The notes beneath the pieces were generated by a model. That model ran no database searches. It was not told where the DNA came from and saw nothing but the letters and a program-made list of their open reading frames with translations. Of a stretch of 64,000 nt of DNA, positions 40,071 to 47,659 are shown in pieces. The DNA comes from Novosphingobium sp. UBA6272. GTDB lineage: Bacteria; Pseudomonadota; Alphaproteobacteria; Sphingomonadales; Sphingomonadaceae. The stretch is from NCBI RefSeq assembly GCF_002440635.1, contig NZ_DJUW01000015.1, positions 62,001 through 126,000 of the forward strand, given 5' to 3'. Position 1 is the first letter of the stretch; the number at the start of each line of letters is the position of its first letter. The position numbers and the translations under genes are program-made.

Positions 40071-40720
40071 CCCAATAACTCCATCAGATGGGCCGGATCG
40101 CGGGCGACCGCCTCGGCCCCGGCTTCGCGCAGTTCCTGCGCGGTGTGATAGCCCCAGTCGACCCCGATTGCGCGCACCCCGGCGTTGACCGCCATGGCCA
40201 TGTCGTACTGGGTATCGCCGATCATCACCGTTGCGGCGCGATCGCCGCCGGATTCGGCCAGCGCGGTCTCGATCATCGAGGGATGCGGCTTCGACGGGTG
40301 ATTGTCAGCGGTCTGGAGCGTGCAGAAATGGGCGGCCAGACCATGGATATTGAGGCAATGCTCAAGCCCGCGCTGGCTCTTGCCGGTGGCGACCCCCAGC
40401 AGCCATCCGGCAGCTGACAGGCCTCGGACCAGTTCGGCGATCCCATCGTAAAGTGGTTCGACCAGCGAGCCGGATTCGCGCGCGCTGCGAAAGGCGTCGC
40501 GGTAGGCGGCATCCAGCGCCGTGCGGGTCTGTTCGGCAGCATCGGGGGCGAGCAGGCGGATCGCCTGGGGCAGGCTCAGCCCAACCGCGCGGCGCACCGT
40601 GTGCTTGTCGGGCGGAGCCAGCCCGAGCCCGGCAAAGGCCGCTTCCATCGCATTGACCACCCCGGCCTGGCCATCGACCAGCGTCCCGTCGCAATCGAAG
40701 ATCGCCAGCCGCAGGGTCAT
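40067..40720 (-). CDS. HAD-IA hydrolase, phosphoglycolate phosphatase-like
   Basis: This 217-residue protein has all HAD motifs: IFDCDGTLVDG (nucleophile Asp near residue 9), the cap domain of about 70 residues, LGVATGKSQRGLEH (Ser/Thr-Lys region) and VMIGDTQYDMAMAVNAG (acidic pair). It is likely a phosphoglycolate phosphatase or related small-molecule phosphatase; the substrate cannot be read from sequence. It overlaps paiB-like and small membrane protein genes by four bases each. Confidence 0.9.
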   Translation of the reverse strand: MTLRLAIFDCDGTLVDGQAGVVNAMEAAFAGLGLAPPDKHTVRRAVGLSLPQAIRLLAPDAAEQTRTALDAAYRDAFRSARESGSLVEPLYDGIAELVRGLSAAGWLLGVATGKSQRGLEHCLNIHGLAAHFCTLQTADNHPSKPHPSMIETALAESGGDRAATVMIGDTQYDMAMAVNAGVRAIGVDWGYHTAQELREAGAEAVARDPAHLMELLG

Positions 40721-41319
40721 TCCGCCAGGTCCCGCATCAGCCGGGCGATGCCGAAGCTGCCCTGCGCTTCGAGCCCGGCGATCACCCGCTCGCGCTCATC
40801 GGCCGGAGCGTTCTGGCTGAGCTTCAAGGTCGGCCGCCAGGCCTGCACTTCCAGTTCGAACCCGACGATCCCGGCCAGCAGCCCGCGCAGCTTTGCCTCG
40901 GGCACCTTGTCGATCTTCCAGAAGGTGCCTTCGGTGATCCCGCCTTCATGCCGGTCGCCGAGCGCATCGAGAAAGGCCAGTAGCCCATCGGCATCCATCC
41001 GCCGGACTCGCCCTTCGAGTTCGAGCGCGACATAATTCCAGGTCGGGACCCGGGTGGTGTCGGCATACCAGCGCGGCGAGACATAGCCGTCGGGGCCGTT
41101 GACCAGAGCCAGTGCGGTCATTCCGTCGAGGAACTTGCTCAGCGCATTCCCGCGCGAGATATGGAACTGCACCGCGCCGTCCCCGGTCGAAAGCAACGGC
41201 GTATGCGCCACCCGCGGCCCTTCGGGCGTTGTGGCAAAGACCATGCCGAAGCCGATCTCTTCGATCAGCGCTTCAAGCAGGGCGCGGTCGTCGCTGCGGA
41301 ACGCGGGATTGGGATGCAT
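40717..41319 (-). CDS. paiB: PaiB-family FMN-binding protein
   Basis: This 200-residue protein belongs to the FMN-binding negative transcriptional regulator family PaiB, a split-barrel flavin fold. Motifs are GMVFATTPEGPRVAHTPLL, HISRGNALSKFLDG and YVSPRWYADTTRVPTWNYVALELEG. In Bacillus PaiB affects sporulation and protease genes; in alphaproteobacteria the role is unknown. The start overlaps the rluA stop (TGATG). Confidence 0.9.
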   Translation of the reverse strand: MHPNPAFRSDDRALLEALIEEIGFGMVFATTPEGPRVAHTPLLSTGDGAVQFHISRGNALSKFLDGMTALALVNGPDGYVSPRWYADTTRVPTWNYVALELEGRVRRMDADGLLAFLDALGDRHEGGITEGTFWKIDKVPEAKLRGLLAGIVGFELEVQAWRPTLKLSQNAPADERERVIAGLEAQGSFGIARLMRDLAE

Positions 41320-42506
41320 CAGCGCTTCTTCGGTGTGGCCGGCTTTGCGCTGCCCTTGCCCTTGGTCGGGCCGCGCTTGGTCGAGGGCTTGCGGGTCGGG
41401 GTGGCACCGGTAGCGCGGCCACGGCGCTCGCCCCGGCGTTCCTTGCGGACCTGCTTGGCATGGGCCTTGGCGATGGCCTTCTTGACCTCGCGGTCCGGTT
41501 CGGGCTTGGCCAGCACCACTTCCAGCGCATCGCCGTCGGCTTCGTCAAAGCCCAGCTGCTCAAGGCTGGCGGCGAAGTGCTCGGGCAGGTCAGCGCGGAC
41601 ATCGATCAGGTCGCCATCGGGATGGTCGATGATCAGGCGGCGGGCGTGGAGGTGCATCTTGCGGCTGATGCTGCCTGAAAGGAAGGCCTCGGGCCCGCCG
41701 TACTTGCCGTCGCCGACGATCGGATGGCCGATCGCCGTCATGTGAACGCGCAGCTGGTGCGTGCGCCCGGTCAGCGGTTGCAGCTCGACCCAGGCGGCGC
41801 GGTTGCCGGCGCGGTCGATCACCCGGTAGCGGCTGCGCGCGGGTTGGCCTTCACCGCTTTTGTCGACCATCATCTTTTCGCCGCCGCTGCCGGGCTGCTT
41901 GGCCAGCGGCAGGTCGATCATCCCGTCGTCGATATCGGGCACCCCGATTACCAGCGCCCAATAGATCTTGCGGGCCGAGCGGCCGGAGAAGCGCTTCGAA
42001 AAGTAAGCCGCGCTGCCCGGGGTGCGGGCAATCAGCAGGACACCCGAGGTATCCTTGTCCAGCCGATGGACCAGCCGCGGGCGCGGGCCCTCGTCAGCAT
42101 AGGCATCGAGCAGTCCGTCGACATGCTGGAAGGTGCCGCTGCCGCCCTGGGTCGCCAGACCCGGCGGCTTGTTGAGCACGATCGCGGCGCGGTCTTTCGA
42201 AATGACCATCGATTCTGCCAGCGTCAGTTGCTCCGCTGTCAGCGGCTTGCGGGTCTTGACCTGGTTCTCCGGGGTGTCGCCGCCGGGCGGCACGCGGACG
42301 ACCTGGCCGGTGCTGAGCCGGTCGGCCACGTCGGCGCGCTTGCCGTCGATCCGGATCTGCCCGGTGCGGGCCCAGCGGCTGACCGTGGCAAAGCCGACCT
42401 GCGGCAGGTGGCGCTTGAACCAGCGATCGAGCCGGACGCCGTCATCGTCGGCAGCGACGGTGAATTGGCGGACGGTATCCGCCGGTATGATGCCGCGCGA
42501 TGTCAT
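41319..42506 (-). CDS. RluA-family pseudouridine synthase with long basic tail
   Basis: This 395-residue enzyme isomerises uridine in rRNA. An S4 domain at the N-terminus (VRLDRWFKRHLPQVGFATVSRWARTGQIRIDG) precedes the catalytic domain with HRLDKDTSGVLLIAR (catalytic Asp) and GRTHQLRVHMTAIGHPIVGD. The last about 65 residues are a Lys/Arg/Pro-rich disordered tail (GATPTRKPSTKRGPTKGKG), longer than in enterobacterial RluC. The ATG at 42506 overlaps the crcB stop. It is probably RluC or RluD; the exact target is not decidable. Confidence 0.9.
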   Translation of the reverse strand: MTSRGIIPADTVRQFTVAADDDGVRLDRWFKRHLPQVGFATVSRWARTGQIRIDGKRADVADRLSTGQVVRVPPGGDTPENQVKTRKPLTAEQLTLAESMVISKDRAAIVLNKPPGLATQGGSGTFQHVDGLLDAYADEGPRPRLVHRLDKDTSGVLLIARTPGSAAYFSKRFSGRSARKIYWALVIGVPDIDDGMIDLPLAKQPGSGGEKMMVDKSGEGQPARSRYRVIDRAGNRAAWVELQPLTGRTHQLRVHMTAIGHPIVGDGKYGGPEAFLSGSISRKMHLHARRLIIDHPDGDLIDVRADLPEHFAASLEQLGFDEADGDALEVVLAKPEPDREVKKAIAKAHAKQVRKERRGERRGRATGATPTRKPSTKRGPTKGKGSAKPATPKKR

Positions 42507-42910
42507 GCGAAATTCCTTGCCAGAGCCAATCCGGCGATCAGCCCTGCGATCCCGCCGGCCAGCGACAGCGCGCCGTAAAGTGCCGCGCCGGTCAGACTGC
42601 CGCGCTGGGCCAGATTTACCAGTTCCAGGCTGAAGGCAGAGAAGGTGGTGAAGCCCCCCAGCACGCCAACGCCGAGCAGCAGGCGCCACTGCTCCCCATC
42701 ATGCCCGTGCCGCGCCAGCCAGCCGGCCAGCAGGCCCATCGCCAGACTGCCCAGCAGATTGACGCTCAGCGTCGCCCAGGGGAATGCCGTGGCGGCGACC
42801 GGGCCGATCGCGCGCAGCCAGACCAGCCCCGTCAGATAACGCAGCCAGGCTCCGACCGCGCCGCCAAGCGCGACCAGGGCGGAATGTTGAAAGAAGGAAC
42901 CGGTCGTCAT
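42503..42910 (-). CDS. crcB: CrcB/FluC fluoride ion channel
   Basis: This 135-residue four-helix membrane protein is a dual-topology fluoride exporter. It shows the family motifs GGAVGAWLRYL, TLSVNLLGSLAMGLL and GVLGGFTTFSAFSLE, the last carrying the fluoride-lining Phe and Thr/Ser residues. It overlaps rluA by four bases. No fluoride riboswitch was recognised in the 10 bases separating it from the symporter gene. Confidence 0.95.
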   Translation of the reverse strand: MTTGSFFQHSALVALGGAVGAWLRYLTGLVWLRAIGPVAATAFPWATLSVNLLGSLAMGLLAGWLARHGHDGEQWRLLLGVGVLGGFTTFSAFSLELVNLAQRGSLTGAALYGALSLAGGIAGLIAGLALARNFA

Positions 42911-42920
42911 GGTTCGCGCC

Positions 42921-44423
42921 TTAGCGGCTGATGCCTGCGGGCGCCACTCCCTTGCCAGCCGGGATCAGGCAGACCAGCGCCGCGACCGCGCTGCCCAGCA
43001 CCAGTTGCCAGGGGAAGGCCACGGCTTTCAGCGCAGCGGGCAGGGCCAGGCTGTCGATCACATAGGGCTGGAAGGCCAGCACGGTCAGGAACCCAGCGGC
43101 GAAAGCGGCGATCACGCTGGCGGAATTGCCGCGGCGGGTGAACAGCGCCACGCCGTAAACCCCGATCAACCCGGAATAGGCGAAAGCCATCACCCCCAGC
43201 ACGAAGTCGAGCAGCGCGGAGTCGGCATAGCGCTGCCAATAGTACGAGAGGATCGCCATGGCGAACAGCGCGAGGCCCAGCACCAGGCTGGCGATCCGGC
43301 CCATCCGGACGAAGTGCGCCTCGCTCTTATCCCCTGCAAAGGGCCGATAGAGATCGCCGACCAGCACCGCCGACATCGAGATCAGCCCCGAATTGATCGC
43401 TGCCGCCGCGATTACCCCCACGGTGACCAGTCCGCGCAGCCCGGGCGGGATCTCGGTCAGGATGTAATGCATGAACACGGTCACCTTCTCGCCCCGGAAC
43501 GATCCCGCCGCCGCGCCCTGGTAATGCAGATAGAGCAGTGAACCGATCACCAGAAACAGCAGGATCACCGGCAGGCTCATCCAGACCGAGGCGTAGAGTG
43601 AGCGAGCGCCCTTCTTCGCGTCCTCGCAGGCCAGCAGCCGCTGGGTGATGTCCTGATCGAGTCCGGAACTGGCGAGGTTGAGCAGCATCACGCCGCTCAG
43701 CACCGCGAACAGCCCCCAGGGCGCGGAAAGATCAAGGGTCGGGTTCACCGGCGACAGCTTGGGGCCCAGCGCGGTCATGGCCTCGCCCAGGGTCATGTCG
43801 AGCCCGCTCCACAGGTGCCAGGCGACCAGCAGCGCTGCCCCGACATAGAGCACTACCTGGACCAGATCGCTCCAGATCACCGATTCGAGCCCGCCCATGA
43901 AGGTAAAGACCAGCCCGAAGATCAGCAGCCCGAACGCGGCAAACGCGATGTGCTGGGGCGTCACGTCAAGGAACAGGATCATCGAGACCGCGATCGCCGC
44001 CAGATAGAGCCGCGCCCCGCTGGCGAAGATCCGCCCGACCAGATACATCGCCGCCGCCGCGCGGCGAGCGCGGGCGTCGAATCGGGCTTCGAGCAGTTCG
44101 TAGACCGTGGTCACGCGCAGCGCGTAGAACCGCGGGATCAGCACATTGGCGACGATCCAGGCCGCGATCAGTGCCGCCAGTACCCCGCCGATATAGGTGT
44201 AATCGCCGCGATAGCTGTTGTCCGGCACTCCCAGAAATGTCGCCGCCGACTGCACGGTCGACAGCACCGAGACCGCGACCAGCCAGGTCGGGGCGTGGTG
44301 CCCGGCCAGGAAATAGTCCTCGCTCTTCATGCCCCGCCGCGTGGTCAGCCAGCCAGCTGCGGCCAGCAACAACACATAGAGGCCCAGCACGGCCCAATCG
44401 ATCGTGGTGAAACTGGTGTGCAA
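42921..44423 (-). CDS. Sodium:solute symporter (SSS family)
   Basis: This protein of about 500 residues has around 13 transmembrane helices. SSS features include DYFLAGHHAPTWLVAVSVLST, GGVLAALIAAWIVANVLIPRFY and GLESVIWSDLVQVVLYVGAALL. It imports a small solute with sodium; the substrate (sugar, amino acid, sialic acid-like) is not predictable. The start is TTG at 44423, supported by an AAGGGGG ribosome binding site just upstream. It may lead the crcB operon (10-base gap). Confidence 0.88.
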   Translation of the reverse strand: MHTSFTTIDWAVLGLYVLLLAAAGWLTTRRGMKSEDYFLAGHHAPTWLVAVSVLSTVQSAATFLGVPDNSYRGDYTYIGGVLAALIAAWIVANVLIPRFYALRVTTVYELLEARFDARARRAAAAMYLVGRIFASGARLYLAAIAVSMILFLDVTPQHIAFAAFGLLIFGLVFTFMGGLESVIWSDLVQVVLYVGAALLVAWHLWSGLDMTLGEAMTALGPKLSPVNPTLDLSAPWGLFAVLSGVMLLNLASSGLDQDITQRLLACEDAKKGARSLYASVWMSLPVILLFLVIGSLLYLHYQGAAAGSFRGEKVTVFMHYILTEIPPGLRGLVTVGVIAAAAINSGLISMSAVLVGDLYRPFAGDKSEAHFVRMGRIASLVLGLALFAMAILSYYWQRYADSALLDFVLGVMAFAYSGLIGVYGVALFTRRGNSASVIAAFAAGFLTVLAFQPYVIDSLALPAALKAVAFPWQLVLGSAVAALVCLIPAGKGVAPAGISR

Positions 44424-44649
44424 GCGGCCCCCTTTCGGCTAGCCACTCACCACAGATCGACGGGGGAGGCAATTGGCCCGGACTTGGCCATTGCCTACTT
44501 GCCTTGGGTGCGCGACTCTGCTAGCCGCCCGCCGGTTCGAGCCGTGTCCCAAGGGATTCGGCGCACTTTCGGTTTTCGGATTAAAAGGTGCTCCCCCGCA
44601 ACGGACAACAGCGGGGTTCTGGCCTTTTGCATGTGAGGTGGCTTAATTT

Positions 44650-44856
44650 ATGCAAATCATGGTTCGCGATAACAATGTGGAGCAGGCCCTGCGCGCGCTC
44701 AAGAAGAAGCTGCAGCGTGAAGGCGTCTATCGCGAAATGAAGCTGCGTCGCCACTATGAAAAGCCCAGCGAAAAGCGCGCCCGTGAAAAGGCTGCCGCCG
44801 TGCGCCGCGCCCGCAAGATGGAGCGCAAGCGGATGGAGCGTGACGGCGTCAAGTAA
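44650..44856 (+). CDS. rpsU: 30S ribosomal protein S21
   Basis: This is the 68-residue basic small-subunit protein S21 (QIMVRDNNVEQALRALKKKLQREG), extended at the C-terminus by Lys/Arg-rich sequence as usual in alphaproteobacteria. The upstream leader carries a CCCCGC/GCGGGG hairpin at about 44592-44615. A rho-independent terminator follows at 44901-44927. Confidence 0.97.
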   Translation: MQIMVRDNNVEQALRALKKKLQREGVYREMKLRRHYEKPSEKRAREKAAAVRRARKMERKRMERDGVK

Positions 44857-44900
44857 AACGCGGTCTGCAAGCTTGAACCTCGGCTTGCGATAAGCCATGA

Positions 44901-44927
44901 GGGCGCGGAAGGCTTCCGCGCCCTTTT
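44901..44927 (+). terminator. Rho-independent terminator after rpsU
   Basis: The hairpin GGGCGCGGAAG / CTTCCGCGCCC is followed by TTTT. It lies 44 bases after the rpsU stop and before the FKBP gene. Confidence 0.8.
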
Positions 44928-44953
44928 GCATTTCTACCAGACAGGGAATCCCG

Positions 44954-45532
44954 ATGACCGAAATCACTCGCATACCGCTCCAGCCGATTGCCAAGGGCGC
45001 GCTGACCAAGCTCTGGCTGGGCGTTGCCGCCGCCGCGCTTGCCGCCGGCGCGGTCGTCTGGTCCAGCCTGCCCCCCAGCGTCGATGTCGAAGTGGTCAAG
45101 GAAGGCGCCGGCGCCTCGCCGACCGAAACCGATGTCGTGACGATCAACTACAAGGGCACGCTGCCCGACGGTAAAGTGTTCGACGAAGGCCAGGGCGCCA
45201 AGCTGCCGATGCAGGGCATCATTCCGGGCTTTGTCGAGGCGCTTGAGCAGATGAAGCCGGGCGGCAAGTACAAGGTGATGATCCCGGCGGCCAAGGCCTA
45301 TGGCAAGGAAGGCGCGCCCGGCATCGCCCCGAACACCGATCTCAATTTCGAAATCGAACTGATCAAGGTTCAGGGCCGCGCCCAGGCCGAAGCGGAAATG
45401 CAGGCCGAACAGATGAAGGCGATGGAAGCCGCTGCTGCCGCCGAAAAGGGCGGCAAGAAGAGCGGCACCGGCGTTCCTCCGGGCGGCATGCCCAAGGATG
45501 CCAGCGGGGAAGCCCCGGCCAAGCCCGAATAA
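44954..45532 (+). CDS. FKBP-type peptidyl-prolyl isomerase, membrane-anchored
   Basis: This protein of about 192 residues has an N-terminal transmembrane anchor (LTKLWLGVAAAALAAGAVVW). An FKBP domain follows (DVVTINYKGTLPDGKVFDEG, IIPGFVEALEQMKPGGKYKVMIP, AYGKEGAPGIAPNTDLNFEIELI). It ends in an Ala/Met/Lys-rich coiled tail of about 55 residues. It would assist folding in the periplasm. The ATG at 44954 has an AGGGA site; the frame upstream to 44897 is inside the terminator. It lies 23 bases before gatC. Confidence 0.92.
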   Translation: MTEITRIPLQPIAKGALTKLWLGVAAAALAAGAVVWSSLPPSVDVEVVKEGAGASPTETDVVTINYKGTLPDGKVFDEGQGAKLPMQGIIPGFVEALEQMKPGGKYKVMIPAAKAYGKEGAPGIAPNTDLNFEIELIKVQGRAQAEAEMQAEQMKAMEAAAAAEKGGKKSGTGVPPGGMPKDASGEAPAKPE

Positions 45533-45555
45533 TCCAATCGAGGTGAATTGATACA

Positions 45556-45858
45556 ATGTCGGTCGATACTGCCACGGTGGCCAAAATCGCCGCGCTGGCC
45601 CGCATCAAGGTGAGCGAGGCCGAGTTGGAAGCGATGGTGCCCGAACTCAACGGGATTCTGGCCTGGGTCGAACAGCTGGGCGAAGTCGATGTCACCGGGA
45701 TCGAACCGATGACCGCGGTGATCGAAAACCAGCTGCGGCTGCGCGATGACGTGATCAATGCCGATCCGCTGACCGGCGGAGACAATCGCGAAGGCGTTCT
45801 GGCCAATGCCCCGGCCCGCCAGGACGGGTTCTTCGGCGTGCCCAAGGTGATTGAGTGA
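45556..45858 (+). CDS. gatC: Asp-tRNA(Asn)/Glu-tRNA(Gln) amidotransferase subunit C
   Basis: This 100-residue subunit stabilises the GatCAB complex, which converts Glu-tRNA(Gln) and Asp-tRNA(Asn) to the correctly charged forms. It shows VAKIAALARIKVSEAELEAMVPELNGILAWVEQL and the C-terminal NAPARQDGFFGVPKVIE. It is separated from gatA by 130 bp that carry a dispersed hairpin repeat. Confidence 0.96.
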   Translation: MSVDTATVAKIAALARIKVSEAELEAMVPELNGILAWVEQLGEVDVTGIEPMTAVIENQLRLRDDVINADPLTGGDNREGVLANAPARQDGFFGVPKVIE

Positions 45859-45883
45859 TGATGACGCAGGCTTCCTTCAAGTC

Positions 45884-45981
45884 CCCCTCCCGCAGGCGGG
45901 AGGGGCTAGGGGTGGGCGCGAGGCCGCAGGTCTCGCTGGGCCGCAAGGCCCACCCCCAACCCCTCCCGCCTGCGGGAGGGG
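45884..45981. repeat. Long inverted repeat between gatC and gatA (dispersed sphingomonad-type)
   Basis: Two 34-bp arms, 45884-45917 and 45948-45981, match in inverted orientation with only two mismatches. Each arm itself contains a small palindrome, CTCCCGCAGGCGGGAG. The motif looks like the dispersed intergenic hairpin repeats of sphingomonads and Caulobacter. It interrupts the gatCAB operon. Confidence 0.75.
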
Positions 45982-45988
45982 AGAAAGC

Positions 45989-47473
45989 ATGACTGATCTC
46001 ACCAATCTGGGCGTCGCCGCGATCCGCGACGGGGTCGCCGCCGGAGACTTCACCGCCGTCGAAGTGGCCGAGGCGTTCAACGCCAATGTCGCCGCCGCGG
46101 CTGCGCTCAATGCCTTCATCGTCACCACCCCGGAACGCGCGATCGAGGCCGCTCAGGCCACCGACGCCCGGCGCGCAGCGGGCCAGCCGCTCGGCAAGAT
46201 GGGCGGCGTGCCGATCGGGATGAAGGACCTGTTCGCCACCAAGGGCGTGCAGACCACCGCGGCCAGCCATATCCTCGAAGGCTTCGTGCCCGAATACGAA
46301 AGCACCGTTTCCCAGAAGCTGTGGGATGCCGGGGCGGGGATGCTGGGCAAGCTCAACCTCGATCAGTTCGCGATGGGCTCGTCGAACGAGACCAGCTACT
46401 TCGGCAACGTGATCAGCCCCTGGCGCCGCAACGATGGCGGCAATGCGGCGATGGCCCCGGGCGGCAGCTCGGGCGGCAGCTCCGCAGCCGTTTCCGCGCG
46501 GCTCGCACCGGCCGCGACCGGGACCGACACCGGCGGCTCGATCCGCCAGCCGGCCGCCTTCACCGGCATTTCCGGGATCAAGCCGACATACGGCCGCTGC
46601 AGCCGCTGGGGCATCGTCGCCTTCGCCTCCAGCCTCGATCAGGCTGGGCCGATGGCGCGCGACGTGCGCGATTGCGCGATCATGCTGGAGGCGATGGCCG
46701 GGTTCGATCCCAAGGATGCGACCAGCCTCGATCTGCCGGTGCCCGCCTGGGAAGCCGGGCTCAGCGCCGACATGAAGGGCAAGAAGGTCGGCATTCCGCG
46801 CGAATACCGGATGGACGGAATGGACGCCGATGTCGCCGCCAGCTGGGATCAGGGGATCGCCTGGCTGAAGGATGCCGGGGCCGAGATCGTCGAAATCAGC
46901 CTGCCGCACACCAAATATGCACTGCCGGCCTATTACATCATCGCGCCGGCCGAAGCCTCAAGCAACCTCGCCCGCTATGACGGGGTCCGCTATGGCCTGC
47001 GCGATCTGCCCGATGGGGCCGGCCTGCAGGACATGTACGCCGCCACCCGCGCTGCCGGGTTCGGGCCAGAGGTCAAGCGCCGGATCTTGATCGGCACCTA
47101 TGTGCTCAGCGCCGGCTTCTATGACGCCTATTACACCCAGGCGCAGAAGGTCCGCACGCTGATCAGCCACGATTACAAGAACGCGTTTACCGAATGCGAC
47201 GTGATCCTGGCCCCGACCGCTCCGACTGCCGCCTTCGGCCTCGGCGAAAAGAGCGACGATCCGCTGGCGATGTACCTCAACGATGTGTTTGCGGTACCGG
47301 CTTCGCTGGCCGGCTTGCCGGCGATGTCGGTTCCGGCTGGGCTGAACCGCGAAGGGCTGCCGCTGGGCTTGCAGATCGTCGGTCGTCCGTTCGATGAGCA
47401 GGGCGTGCTGAATGCCGGGCTGGTGATCGAGCAGCGAGCGCATTTCTCGGCCAAGCCGGAGCGGTGGTGGTGA
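45989..47473 (+). CDS. gatA: Glutamyl-tRNA(Gln) amidotransferase subunit A
   Basis: This 494-residue amidase-signature subunit releases ammonia from glutamine. The catalytic Lys is in GVPIGMKDLFATKG, the cis-Ser in PGGSSGGSSAAV and the nucleophilic Ser in TGTDTGGSIRQPA. The ATG at 45989 follows a GGGAGAAAG site at the edge of the inverted repeat. The stop overlaps the GTG of a small ORF that is placed before gatB. Confidence 0.96.
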   Translation: MTDLTNLGVAAIRDGVAAGDFTAVEVAEAFNANVAAAAALNAFIVTTPERAIEAAQATDARRAAGQPLGKMGGVPIGMKDLFATKGVQTTAASHILEGFVPEYESTVSQKLWDAGAGMLGKLNLDQFAMGSSNETSYFGNVISPWRRNDGGNAAMAPGGSSGGSSAAVSARLAPAATGTDTGGSIRQPAAFTGISGIKPTYGRCSRWGIVAFASSLDQAGPMARDVRDCAIMLEAMAGFDPKDATSLDLPVPAWEAGLSADMKGKKVGIPREYRMDGMDADVAASWDQGIAWLKDAGAEIVEISLPHTKYALPAYYIIAPAEASSNLARYDGVRYGLRDLPDGAGLQDMYAATRAAGFGPEVKRRILIGTYVLSAGFYDAYYTQAQKVRTLISHDYKNAFTECDVILAPTAPTAAFGLGEKSDDPLAMYLNDVFAVPASLAGLPAMSVPAGLNREGLPLGLQIVGRPFDEQGVLNAGLVIEQRAHFSAKPERWW

Positions 47474-47658
47474 CTGAACCTTTGGAGACGCATCGCGATC
47501 GCCGACTCGGCGAACAAGTTGATGCGGAACTCGAACGCGACGATGTAATTCGTGCAATGGCCGGTCCTCGATACTCCATGGCCTTTCTTGGGTTACCAAT
47601 TGCCCTTGCCAGAATGTTCAGCGGATTTGTGCGTCGGCACGGCGCCAGGAAACTTTGA
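47470..47658 (+). CDS. Small ORF between gatA and gatB
   Basis: This 62-codon frame starts GTG at 47470, overlapping the gatA stop (GTGA), and stops one base before the gatB start. The product (TEPLETHRDRRLGEQVDAELERDDVIRAMAGPRYSM..., ending FVRRHGARKL) has an acidic-basic N-terminus and a hydrophobic middle (AFLGLPIALARMFSG). Its exact fit between the two genes supports translation. It has lower GC than its neighbours and no recognised family, so it may be recently acquired or lineage-specific. Confidence 0.45.
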   Translation: MTEPLETHRDRRLGEQVDAELERDDVIRAMAGPRYSMAFLGLPIALARMFSGFVRRHGARKL

Positions 47659-47659
47659 A

